A DNA stretch of 36,731 nucleotides from an uncultured Eubacteriales bacterium (GTDB lineage Bacteria; Bacillota; Clostridia; Christensenellales; Aristaeellaceae), in assembly GCA_900542395.1 (NCBI GenBank), contig UQNM01000014.1, forward strand, positions 1 to 36,731. Reading direction: 5' to 3'. Below, in pieces: positions 30,544 to 36,731 of the stretch. Numbering within the stretch: the stretch's first letter is position 1; each line of letters begins with the position of its first letter. Both the position numbers and the translations under genes were made by a program. The notes below the pieces were generated by a model. It saw only the letters and a list, made by a program, of their open reading frames with translations, was not told where the DNA came from and made no database searches.

Positions 30544-32568
30544 ATGGAAGAACCCGAAAAGATCGTCTCGCAGACGGAGCTTGACGACAAAGCGCAGAAG
30601 CTGGTGGAAGACAAGGACGCCGACAGCCGCCTGCGCGTGTATATCGGCCCGATGGAAAAGGCGCTGACGGCGGTGCTGCTGATCTGGGCCGCGTTTCAGG
30701 TTTGGGCGAACATGTTCGGCACGCTCGGCGCGGTCAAGCTGCGCACGGCGCACATCATGTTTCTGCTGCCGCTGGCCTTCACGCTGTATCCGACGTTTAA
30801 AAAGGAACGCCGCCGCCGCAGGCTCATGCCGGTTTGGGATATCGCCCTGATTGCCGCGGCGATTCTCAGCTACGGCTATCTGTTCCTGCGATACGACGCG
30901 GTGGCGCGAACGGGGCGGCTGAACGCGACGGACGTGTGGGTCGGCGTGGTCTGCCTGCTGGTCGCCTTTGAGGCGGCGCGGCGCGCGAGCGGCAATCTGG
31001 CCGTCATCGCGCTGGTCTTCCTGTCGTATTTCGCGGTCTGGGGTCAATACATCCCCGGCACGTTCGGCACGAGCGCCTTTACGCTCAAGCGCGTCATCAA
31101 GGCGCTGGTGTGGGATACCAACGGCATTCTCGGCACGGGCGCGGGCGTTTCCGCGACGTATATCTTCGTGTTCGTGCTCTTTGGCGCGTTTCTCAAATAC
31201 AGCGGCTTTTCCCAGTTCATCAACGATATCGCGCTGACGCTGGTGGGGCAGACCCCCGGCGGTCCGGCGAAGGTGGCGGTGATCGCCTCCGCGCTGATGG
31301 GCATGATTAACGGATCGGCCATCGCCAACGTGGCGACGACCGGCACGATCACCATTCCGCTGATGAAAAAAACGGGCTACAAGAAGGATTTCGCGGCGGC
31401 GGTCGAGGCGGTGGCCTCTACCGGCGGCCAGTTCACCCCGCCGATCATGGGCGCGGTCGGCTTTGTCATGGCGGAATTTATGTGCGTCAGCTACACGAAG
31501 GTGATGCTGGCGGCGGCGATTCCGGCGTTCCTGTATTACCTTTCCCTGCTCTACTCGGTGCACCTGGAGGCCAAGCGGCTCGGCCTTTCCGGCCTTGCGA
31601 AGGAGAACATCCCCAAGGCGGGCGAGGTGCTTCGGGCGCGCGGCCATCTGCTCATTCCGCTGATCGTGCTGCTGGCGCTGATGTTCACCGGCTATACGCC
31701 GCTGTTCGCCGCGATTGTCGCAATTTTTGTGACCATCCCCGTGTCGTTCCTCCGCAGGGAGACGCGCATGGATCTCAAGACCATCGTGCAGGCGACGGTG
31801 GAGGGCAGCCGCAGCGCCATCGGCGTGGGCATCAGCTGCATCATCATCGGCGTTATCATCGGCTCGGTCAACATGACCAGCCTCGGCCTGAACTTCGGCA
31901 ACCTGATTCTGCGCGTGGTCGGCGACGGCCATCTGTTCCTCGGCGGCCTGATGGTGATGATTATGTCCATCATTCTGGGCATGGGCGTGCCGGGCGTGGC
32001 GGCCTATGTGATCGTGTACGTTGTGGCCGTGCCGGTGCTGCGCGGCGTCGGCGCGACGGAGATGGCGGCGAACATGTTCTGCCTGATTTACGCCTGCCTC
32101 TCCAACATCACCCCGCCGGTTGCGATGAGCAGCTATGTCGCCGCGGGCATTGCGGACAGCAACATGACCAAGACCTCGCTGATCGCCATGAAGCTGGGCG
32201 TCGCGGGCTTCATCCTGCCGTTCTTCTTCCTCAATAACCCGGTTCTGCTCTACGGCAGCACGGAGGGCGTGGCGCTCAGCGAAACCATCCGCGCGTTTGT
32301 GACGGCGACGCTCGGCGTGCTCGCGATTGCGGAGGGGCTTTCCGGCCTGCCGATGCAGAAATACAACGTCAGCGCGACGATGCTGCGCCTTGTGACCCGC
32401 GCGATGCTGGTCGCGGGCGGATTGCTCTTTGTCAACCCGACGCTTTTGACCGACGCGGCGGCGCTCGCGCTCATCGCGGCGGAGGTCGTGATCGACCGCG
32501 CGGTGCTCCCGAAGGTTCAGCGCCGGATGCCGCTGAAAGCCGCCGCGGGCGCGAACCGCTCCCATTGA
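30544..32568 (+). CDS. TRAP transporter fused permease (4TM/12TM, TAXI type)
   Basis: 674 residues. An N-terminal four-helix DctQ-like part (about 35-170) is fused to a large DctM-like part with about 12 helices. Family landmarks are MGMINGSAIANVATTGTITI, VEAVASTGGQFTPPIMGAVG and MGVPGVAAYVIVY. Fused permeases of this kind work with TAXI-type binding proteins, and one follows 64 bases downstream. Transport is driven by an ion gradient, not ATP, and typically brings in organic acids. The dehydrogenase at the end of the operon points to a hydroxy- or keto-acid substrate. Confidence 0.93.
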   Translation: MEEPEKIVSQTELDDKAQKLVEDKDADSRLRVYIGPMEKALTAVLLIWAAFQVWANMFGTLGAVKLRTAHIMFLLPLAFTLYPTFKKERRRRRLMPVWDIALIAAAILSYGYLFLRYDAVARTGRLNATDVWVGVVCLLVAFEAARRASGNLAVIALVFLSYFAVWGQYIPGTFGTSAFTLKRVIKALVWDTNGILGTGAGVSATYIFVFVLFGAFLKYSGFSQFINDIALTLVGQTPGGPAKVAVIASALMGMINGSAIANVATTGTITIPLMKKTGYKKDFAAAVEAVASTGGQFTPPIMGAVGFVMAEFMCVSYTKVMLAAAIPAFLYYLSLLYSVHLEAKRLGLSGLAKENIPKAGEVLRARGHLLIPLIVLLALMFTGYTPLFAAIVAIFVTIPVSFLRRETRMDLKTIVQATVEGSRSAIGVGISCIIIGVIIGSVNMTSLGLNFGNLILRVVGDGHLFLGGLMVMIMSIILGMGVPGVAAYVIVYVVAVPVLRGVGATEMAANMFCLIYACLSNITPPVAMSSYVAAGIADSNMTKTSLIAMKLGVAGFILPFFFLNNPVLLYGSTEGVALSETIRAFVTATLGVLAIAEGLSGLPMQKYNVSATMLRLVTRAMLVAGGLLFVNPTLLTDAAALALIAAEVVIDRAVLPKVQRRMPLKAAAGANRSH

Positions 32569-32632
32569 TCCCGACGCCGAAGGAAGCAATCGGCGTTCCC
32601 GATAAACAAAAGGCATGAAGGAGAATCCGACT

Positions 32633-33580
32633 ATGAAAAAATGGCTTGCCGCCGCGCTCTGCACGGCCGTTGCGATGAGCGCCTCGAGCGCGCTTGCCGC
32701 GAACATCAACTTCGTCACCGCAGGCACGTCCTCCACGTTCTACCCGATCAGCGCGACCGTCTGCCAGCTGTGGAACGACAGCATTGAGGGCATGCGCGCG
32801 ACCGCCACGCCCTCCGGCGGCGGCATTGACAACCTGAATCAGGCGCTGGACGGCGAGGCGCAGATCGGCATTGCCAACGCGAACCTCGTCTATCAGGCGC
32901 AGCAGGGCACGGACAGCTTTGAAGGCTATGCGAACGAAAACCTGCGCATTTTCGCGGGGCTGTATTACAACCCGAATCAGGTGGTCGTGACCCGCGACAG
33001 CGGCATCGAGACGCTGGAGGATCTGGTCGGCAAGCACATTTCCGTCGGCGCGGCCGGTTCGACGACCGTTGATGAGGCGACGGTGCACCTCGCGCTGCTG
33101 GGCAAGACGCTCGACGATCTCAAGGCCGAATACATGGGCACGAGCGAATCCGCCGACGCGATCAGCAACAAGCAGCTCGACGGCGTTTGGGTCATGGCGG
33201 GCACGCCGAACGCGGCCGTCACCCAGATTATGACCACCACTGACGCGAAGATTCTGCCGATTCCCGCGGAGACCGTCGAGGCGCTCAAGGAGAATTATCC
33301 GTGGTACGCGAGCTACACCATCCCGGCCGGAACCTATGCGGGGCAGGACGAGGATGTGCCGACTTCTGCGGTCAAGCTCACCCTGTTCGTCACCGCCGAT
33401 GTGGACGAGGAGACCGTTTACCAGATGACAAAGACCTTCTGGGAGAACTGGGATATGCTCACCGAGACGCACGCCGCGCTGAAGAAGGCCAGCCTTGAGG
33501 AGGCCTGCACCGATCTGGCGGGCGTGCCGATTCACGAGGGCGCGGCGCGTTACTATCGCGAGGTCGGCGTGCTGGAGTGA
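32633..33580 (+). CDS. TAXI-family TRAP solute-binding protein
   Basis: 315 residues from the ATG at 32633 with AAGGAGA upstream; the ATG 18 bases earlier contains that site in its codons. Signal peptide to about residue 22 (SSALAAN), without a lipobox. The mature chain shows the TAXI pattern: INFVTAGTSSTFYPISA, ATPSGGGIDNLNQALDGEAQIGIANANL, and KHISVGAAGSTT. It delivers the solute to the fused permease encoded just upstream. Confidence 0.93.
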   Translation: MKKWLAAALCTAVAMSASSALAANINFVTAGTSSTFYPISATVCQLWNDSIEGMRATATPSGGGIDNLNQALDGEAQIGIANANLVYQAQQGTDSFEGYANENLRIFAGLYYNPNQVVVTRDSGIETLEDLVGKHISVGAAGSTTVDEATVHLALLGKTLDDLKAEYMGTSESADAISNKQLDGVWVMAGTPNAAVTQIMTTTDAKILPIPAETVEALKENYPWYASYTIPAGTYAGQDEDVPTSAVKLTLFVTADVDEETVYQMTKTFWENWDMLTETHAALKKASLEEACTDLAGVPIHEGAARYYREVGVLE

Positions 33581-33601
33581 CACAGTTCCGATGGGACAAT
33601 C

Positions 33602-33628
33602 CGCCTCTCCTTGGAAAGAGGAGAGGCT
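33602..33628. repeat. 27-bp imperfect direct repeat, left copy
   Basis: Matches 33752-33778 at 24 of 27 positions. It is a hairpin sequence, GCCTCTCC/GGAGAGGC. It may have been the terminator-like stem after the TAXI gene. Confidence 0.7.
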
Positions 33629-33751
33629 CAGACTGTAGACAAAAAGCTATTCTCCCCCCGAAGGGGGAGAATAGCCCTTTCCGCAAATGAAAGAATAGCT
33701 GAATTTCTTGATTTTGCTATTCAAGTCAAGTTTGCTTATGTCAACAAGCTG
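33629..33751. mobile_element. 123-bp miniature element, copy 2
   Basis: Near-identical to 29376-29497, starting CAGACTGTAGACAAAAAGC and ending at CAACAAGCTG. The internal stem (GCTATTCTCCCCC/GGGGGAGAATAGC) is perfect here and has one unpaired extra base in copy 1. Long, hairpin-forming direct repeats flank it, as with copy 1. It separates the TAXI gene from the dehydrogenase gene. Confidence 0.8.
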
Positions 33752-33778
33752 CGCCTCTCCGTGGAAAAAGGAGGGGCT
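33752..33778. repeat. 27-bp imperfect direct repeat, right copy
   Basis: Three differences from 33602-33628, suggesting an older insertion than at 29376. The start region of the dehydrogenase gene follows within 25 bases. Confidence 0.7.
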
Positions 33779-33801
33779 TTAACATGAAAGGGAGAAAGAA
33801 C

Positions 33802-34773
33802 ATGGCGAAGAAAATCGGCCTCGTCGGCATTTACTTTCCGGGGGCCTACGACGCGCTGCACGAAAACGTGCCGGAGGGATTCGAACTGGTGGACGCGCTC
33901 TCTCCGGAGGCCTACGGCAATCTGGCGGACTGCGAATATCTGATTTCCAGATTGGATATCGACCCGGATATCATCAACCACACCCCGAACGTCAAATTCT
34001 GGCAGCGCTGGGGCGCGGGGTTTGACCATGTGGATCTCAAGGCGTGGGGCGAGCGCGGGATTCCGATTGCGACCTGTCCGGGCGTCAATTCCGGCATTGT
34101 GGCGGAGCTGGCGATCATGCTGATGCTGGCGGGCTATCGCAATCTGCTGCAAATCAACCGTCAACTGCGCGCGGGGCATTGGCCGCGCACGGAATACTTT
34201 GGCCGCTCGTTTATGATAAAGGGCAAGACGGTCGGCGTGCTGGGACTGGGACACATCGGAAAAAAGGTCGCGGCGCTGGCGACGGCCTTCGGCGCAAACG
34301 TGATCTATTACGACATCGTCCGCCAGACGGAGCAGGAGGAAAAATTCGGCTATCGGTTCGTCGATTTTGATACGCTGCTCAGGGAGAGCGACATCTACAC
34401 GATTCACTGCCCGCTCAACGAGGAAACGCGCGGCATGATCGGCGCAGAGCAGTTTGCCCAAATGAAGCCGACGGCCATGCTCATCAACACCGCGCGCGGC
34501 CCGATTGTGGACGAGGCGGCGCTGATTGACGCGCTGACCACGGGCAAGATCGCGACGGCGGGGCTGGATACCTACGAGCGCGAGCCGCTGCCCAAGGATC
34601 ATCCGTTGCTGACGCTGGATAACGTAGTTGCCAGCGCACACGCGGGCGGCAACACGAAGGACAACGACATCAACATGGTGAACTACGTTTACCATAACAT
34701 CGTGGCGTTTGACCGCGGCGAGCCGCTCAATACACCCGGAGACATCGTCAACGGGGAATATCTGAAAAAGTAA
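33802..34773 (+). CDS. D-isomer-specific 2-hydroxyacid dehydrogenase
   Basis: 323 residues from the ATG at 33802, preceded by AAAGGGAG. The NAD-binding motif is GVLGLGHIG (148-153 as core). Catalytic residues are Arg232 (INTARGPIVDE), Glu259 (DTYEREP) and His280 (ASAHAGG). It interconverts a D-2-hydroxyacid and its 2-oxoacid with NAD(P)H. The exact substrate (glycerate, phosphoglycerate-like or other) cannot be told from the motifs. Its place behind the TRAP genes suggests that it processes the imported acid. An element at 33629-33751 now sits between it and the TAXI gene. Confidence 0.9.
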   Translation: MAKKIGLVGIYFPGAYDALHENVPEGFELVDALSPEAYGNLADCEYLISRLDIDPDIINHTPNVKFWQRWGAGFDHVDLKAWGERGIPIATCPGVNSGIVAELAIMLMLAGYRNLLQINRQLRAGHWPRTEYFGRSFMIKGKTVGVLGLGHIGKKVAALATAFGANVIYYDIVRQTEQEEKFGYRFVDFDTLLRESDIYTIHCPLNEETRGMIGAEQFAQMKPTAMLINTARGPIVDEAALIDALTTGKIATAGLDTYEREPLPKDHPLLTLDNVVASAHAGGNTKDNDINMVNYVYHNIVAFDRGEPLNTPGDIVNGEYLKK

Positions 34774-35049
34774 TTTGGAAATCTGGTTTCAAAACCGTTT
34801 TATTGCCCCTGTCAGCCGTTCCTGCCGCATAGGACGCGCTGCACGGGGGGCGACCAATCCCATCATCCGTAGAGAAAGGCGCTCACAGGGCAAAATAAAA
34901 GGACGCTGCGCCGCCCCTGCCGTAAGCGGTTCACAACGTCCAATTCATCCGGTGCTGATCGTTACGCCGGGAAACAGGAACAGTGATCGTCTGTTCCCGT
35001 GCTAGCTCCTCTATGTATACCGCCGTCGAAGCGCTCGGTCAACTCGCCC
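34774..35049. other. Gene-free stretch at a composition change
   Basis: No supported gene. A small hairpin GGAACA/TGTTCC lies at 34977-34997. From here rightward the sequence becomes visibly less GC-rich and codon use changes, which may mark the edge of acquired DNA. Confidence 0.4.
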
Positions 35050-35078
35050 TTGCGCTCAAAATATGGCCATGCTATAAT
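35050..35078 (+). promoter_or_regulatory. Toxin promoter
   Basis: TTGCGC (35050-35055) and perfect TATAAT (35073-35078) with a 17-base spacer. The transcript should begin near TAGACAAGTAGG (35086-35097), a sequence repeated at the start of the opposing RNA. Confidence 0.7.
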
Positions 35079-35150
35079 AACGGGGTAGACAAGTAGGTTC
35101 TACGGGGTGGTTGCTTCCGCGGCTGCAATACAGAAGCGGAGGTGATGCGT

Positions 35151-35240
35151 ATGTCGAATATTGAGCTGCTCAATATCCTGCTCGCAATTGCCGGTTTGAT
35201 GGTCAGCGTTTACACGCTCGGTCAGAACAGCAGACGATAA
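35151..35240 (+). CDS. Small membrane toxin of a type I toxin-antitoxin locus (holin-like/Fst-like)
   Basis: 29 residues: MSNIELLNILLAIAGLMVSV then YTLGQNSRR. It is a single hydrophobic helix with a short polar, basic tail, the form of Fst, TxpA and 'putative holin-like toxin' peptides that damage the membrane when over-made. GGAGG (35138-35142) lies eight bases before the ATG but can pair with CTTCCGC (35114-35120), so translation is probably restrained by the leader fold. The mRNA should run from about 35085 to the terminator at 35280. A convergent antisense RNA overlaps its 3' end. Confidence 0.7.
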   Translation: MSNIELLNILLAIAGLMVSVYTLGQNSRR

Positions 35241-35243
35241 AAT

Positions 35244-35280
35244 AAACCGCCTCGCAGCAGCCTCTGCTTGGCGGTTTTGT
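35244..35280. terminator. Bidirectional terminator between toxin and antitoxin RNAs
   Basis: AAACCGCC (35244-35251) and GGCGGTTT (35270-35277) form the stem, with an inner AGCAG/CTGCT pairing. TTTTGTT follows on the plus strand and TTTATTTT on the minus strand, so it can stop both convergent transcripts. Confidence 0.8.
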
Positions 35281-35341
35281 TGGGCTTTAACCTAACCTGA
35301 TTGTCGCGGTGGTTTTCCACCTTGTAGGCGCTCTCCTACTT
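35244..35341 (-). ncRNA. Antisense RNA antitoxin (predicted, about 100 nt)
   Basis: Predicted from a promoter at 35348-35376 reading left to the shared terminator. Its 5' end (TAGACAAGTAGG, then a CCTAC-closed stem, then GGTGG) copies the layout of the toxin mRNA 5' end. It contains AACCACC, complementary to GGTGGTT in the toxin leader (35106-35112), because GGTGGTT occurs again at 35308-35314. It also overlaps the toxin mRNA at the terminator. Two contact regions of this kind are known from the par (fst) loci. Both ends are estimates. Confidence 0.6.
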
Positions 35342-35347
35342 GTCTAT

Positions 35348-35376
35348 ATTCTAGCATCTTCTCGGCCGCTCGTCAA
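35348..35376 (-). promoter_or_regulatory. Antitoxin RNA promoter
   Basis: On the minus strand TTGACG (35376-35371) and TAGAAT (35353-35348) with a 17-base spacer. Around the -10 it shares ATGCTAkAATA and the following TAGACAAGTAGG with the toxin promoter. Confidence 0.7.
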
Positions 35377-35407
35377 GGGCGGGCGATTTTTGTTTTGCTA
35401 TGAAAAT

Positions 35408-35442
35408 AAAAAAGTCTTGATTCTTATTGGAAAAATCAAGAC
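35408..35442 (-). terminator. Terminator of the HxlR-family gene
   Basis: GTCTTGATT (35414-35422) pairs perfectly with AATCAAGAC (35434-35442); on the minus strand TTTTTT follows. It lies about 90 bases after the stop at 35535. The rest of 35377-35534 shows no gene. Confidence 0.8.
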
Positions 35443-35534
35443 CAATTTGGCAATGGTTGATAAAAATGATACGATTTCAAAAGGTTTCACAGAGTTTCAC
35501 TCGAAAATGAAACTATAGTGTTGTCTCCATTTCT

Positions 35535-35897
35535 TTACGCATTTTCATCCTGCCCTACGACAGATTTGTAATAGTTTCCGAAGTCCGCCAGAGCGTCCAC
35601 AATGGGCAACATCTGCTTTCCCAGCTCTGTCAGACCATATTCCACACGCGGCGGCTGTTCCTGATAGTCGTGACGGTAAGCCAGTCCGTCTGACATCATT
35701 TGCCGCAGGCTGTCCGTTAGAACCTTCTGGGAAATGCCGTCAATATCTCTCTGCAATTCATTGAAGCGCCATGGGCGTACCTTCAGGTTTCTCAAGATCA
35801 GCAGTTTCCACTTCCCACCGATAAGAGATACCGCCGTTGCAACCGGGCAGGCGGGCAGTTCTTCTTTCGTTCGTATAAAAATCGCCTCCGTAATCAT
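35535..35897 (-). CDS. HxlR family winged-helix regulator
   Basis: 120 residues as drawn. The family pattern is clear: CPVATAVSLIGGKWKLLILRN, the recognition region FNELQRDIDGISQKVLTDSL, and the wing YQEQPPRVEYGLTELG. Cys17 sits at the position of the redox- or electrophile-sensing Cys found in some HxlR proteins. The start is uncertain. The ATG at 35897 lies only eight bases from a perfect TATAAT, so the mRNA would be almost leaderless. A GGAGG inside the frame (35889-35885) stands at normal spacing before an ATA codon. It is divergent from a cupin gene, the usual partner arrangement, and probably controls it and itself. Confidence 0.9.
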   Translation of the reverse strand: MITEAIFIRTKEELPACPVATAVSLIGGKWKLLILRNLKVRPWRFNELQRDIDGISQKVLTDSLRQMMSDGLAYRHDYQEQPPRVEYGLTELGKQMLPIVDALADFGNYYKSVVGQDENA

Positions 35898-35905
35898 TTG
35901 CAGAC

Positions 35906-35982
35906 ATTATAGCACATTCGAATCTAAATGCACAGTTACAAAAAGGTGCGTACTTGTTTTTGAATGTGTCCCTCGCTATACT
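35906..35982. promoter_or_regulatory. Divergent promoters with a likely HxlR operator
   Basis: Leftward -10 TATAAT at 35911-35906. Rightward TTGTTT (35954-35959) and TATACT (35977-35982) with a 17-base spacer, serving the cupin gene. Between them lies CAGTTACAAAAAGGTGCGTA (about 35932-35951) followed by CTTG, with the AC-rich and GTAC-like look of HxlR-family sites. The operator assignment rests on position and general resemblance. Confidence 0.55.
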
Positions 35983-36029
35983 ACAATCGAGCAATGGAAA
36001 TTGCAAATCACCATCGGAGGTAATGAATC

Positions 36030-36383
36030 GTGGCAAACTATGCAAAAACAACAGTCGGTAAGGAAGGCCGTGTCGAACTGCACGAAAAGCTGGGTCTGAC
36101 CGGAGCAGAGATCAGTGTCAACGAGTTGCCTGCAGGCGTAGGCGTTCCGTTCGTCCACTCCCATAAGGAGAACGAAGAGATTTACGGCATTCTTGCCGGA
36201 AAGGGCAAGGCCGTCATTGACGGCGAAACAGTTGATCTCACTGCAGGAGATTGGCTGCGAATCGCTCCTGCGGCAAAGCGTCAGTTCTTTGCGGCTGATG
36301 ATTCCGGTATCACCTATCTCTGCATTCAGGTCAAGGAAAATTCTCTGGAGCATTTCACCGCAACGGATGCCGTCATGGGATAA
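36030..36383 (+). CDS. Small cupin-domain protein
   Basis: 117 residues. The GTG at 36030 is the start, nine bases after GGAGG; the nearby ATG is in another frame. A single cupin barrel shows both motifs: PFVHSHKENEEIYGILAGKG with two His and Glu as likely metal ligands, and DWLRIAPAAKRQF for the second strand pair. Such proteins bind a metal and act as small enzymes or ligand sensors; no reaction can be assigned. Divergence from an HxlR regulator suggests induction by a reactive compound. Confidence 0.85.
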   Translation: MANYAKTTVGKEGRVELHEKLGLTGAEISVNELPAGVGVPFVHSHKENEEIYGILAGKGKAVIDGETVDLTAGDWLRIAPAAKRQFFAADDSGITYLCIQVKENSLEHFTATDAVMG

Positions 36384-36402
36384 TTTGAGCCATATTTGCG
36401 CT

Positions 36403-36438
36403 AACGCACAGTTCTCAAAAGTTTGAGAGTTGTGCGTT
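36403..36438 (+). terminator. Terminator of the cupin gene
   Basis: AACGCACAgtTCTCAAA and TTTGAGAgtTGTGCGTT pair over 17 positions with two mismatches, followed by TGTTTC. It lies 20 bases after the stop codon. Confidence 0.75.
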
Positions 36439-36731
36439 GTTTCATTTGCTGTATTTACAAGCACCGCTATCTTGGAAAGCCTTCGCCGGTGACGATATCG
36501 TTTTTGAGGACGGTATGGTCAGTATTAAATGCAGATAAGTGATGCACAATCAAAGCTATTGCCATTCTCTGCAATTACTGCCTTGCTGCTGCTCCCCAGC
36601 CCCAGCGTTTTTTGACCACCTGCCCTATGCCAAAATAAAAATACAGGAATCGGCTTTTCCTGTCTGAGACGGTTTTGGGGACGGGGTGGGGGATGGAGAT
36701 TTTCGCCCGATGAGGCATACAATATCAGGGC
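36439..36731. other. Unassigned right end, possible gene remnant
   Basis: A plus-strand frame ending with TAA near 36537 reads WKAFAGDDIVFEDGMVSIKC and then Arg. It has the look of a protein C-terminus but lacks a start and a recognised family. It may be a remnant. The last ~190 bases hold no frame that I would call a gene. Confidence 0.3.

Noticed and set aside
30361..32736. Minus-strand open frame of about 790 codons opposite the TRAP permease
   Set aside because: Rich in Arg, His, Asp and Gln with no domains, starting within the next gene; a by-product of GC-rich third codon positions.
34775..35005. 76-codon plus-strand frame after the dehydrogenase
   Set aside because: Begins with TTG without a ribosome binding site and is rich in Arg, Ser and Pro; looks non-coding.
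34774..35049. tRNA or riboswitch in the longer spacers
   Set aside because: No cloverleaf, no CCA-type end and no recognised riboswitch core could be seen here or in the other spacers.
36525..36722. 65-codon minus-strand frame at the right edge
   Set aside because: No ribosome binding site, no family resemblance that I can defend, and a proline-rich start typical of chance frames.

Overview
The window looks like a chromosomal segment from a GC-rich, anaerobic gut-type Firmicute of class Clostridia. A Christensenellales- or Oscillospirales-like origin is a guess, not something the sequence proves. The reasons are a class B sortase, a YitT/DUF2179 protein, ABC sugar importers without their own ATPase, a TAXI-type TRAP system, a DUF2871 protein, strong GGAGG ribosome binding sites, and many short palindromic repeats between genes. 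I see no rRNA, tRNA, CRISPR array, transposase or integrase.

Layout. 1-2913 (+): the end of an unknown gene, then a membrane protein with zinc ribbons and an SPFH protein with zinc ribbons, resembling the B. subtilis YdjG/YdjI membrane-stress pair. 3510-4388 (+): a YitT-family membrane protein between two different palindromic elements. 4702-14539 (-): a glycan cluster transcribed leftward: GH20 hexosaminidase, small membrane protein, AraC regulator, then a sugar-binding protein, two ABC permeases and a LacZ-type beta-galactosidase. The likely job is uptake and hydrolysis of galactoside or hexosaminide oligosaccharides. 14790-17814 (+): a lipoprotein of the amino-acid-binding type overlapping a hybrid histidine kinase, with no transporter genes beside it. 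17951-20058 (-): two small membrane proteins and a TetR regulator, with two identical-type operators and two copies of a mobile palindromic repeat. 20394-23020 (-): a PhoR/PhoB-like two-component pair. 23127-24977 (-): a divergent GH127-like protein. 25208-30364 (+): a branching enzyme of the eukaryotic-like type, sortase B, HAD phosphatase, and a peptidoglycan-binding protein. 30544-34773 (+): fused TRAP permease, TAXI binding protein, and a D-2-hydroxyacid dehydrogenase. 34774-36731: a lower-GC tail holding a probable type I toxin-antitoxin locus, an HxlR regulator divergent from a cupin protein, and an unassigned end.

The most notable structures are not ordinary genes. (1) The 29-codon membrane toxin at 35151-35240 sits between convergent promoters that share the same -10 and 5'-transcript sequence, with a bidirectional terminator between them and a direct repeat that would let the two RNAs pair. 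(2) Two near-identical ~122-bp elements (29376-29497 and 33629-33751) are each flanked by a long direct repeat (23 and 27 bp) that is itself a hairpin sequence. One of them splits what was probably a tightly spaced operon. (3) The TetR regulator has a TGAACnnnGTTCA operator at its own promoter and a second one just past its stop codon, and a repeat element now separates the second site from the genes it probably controls.
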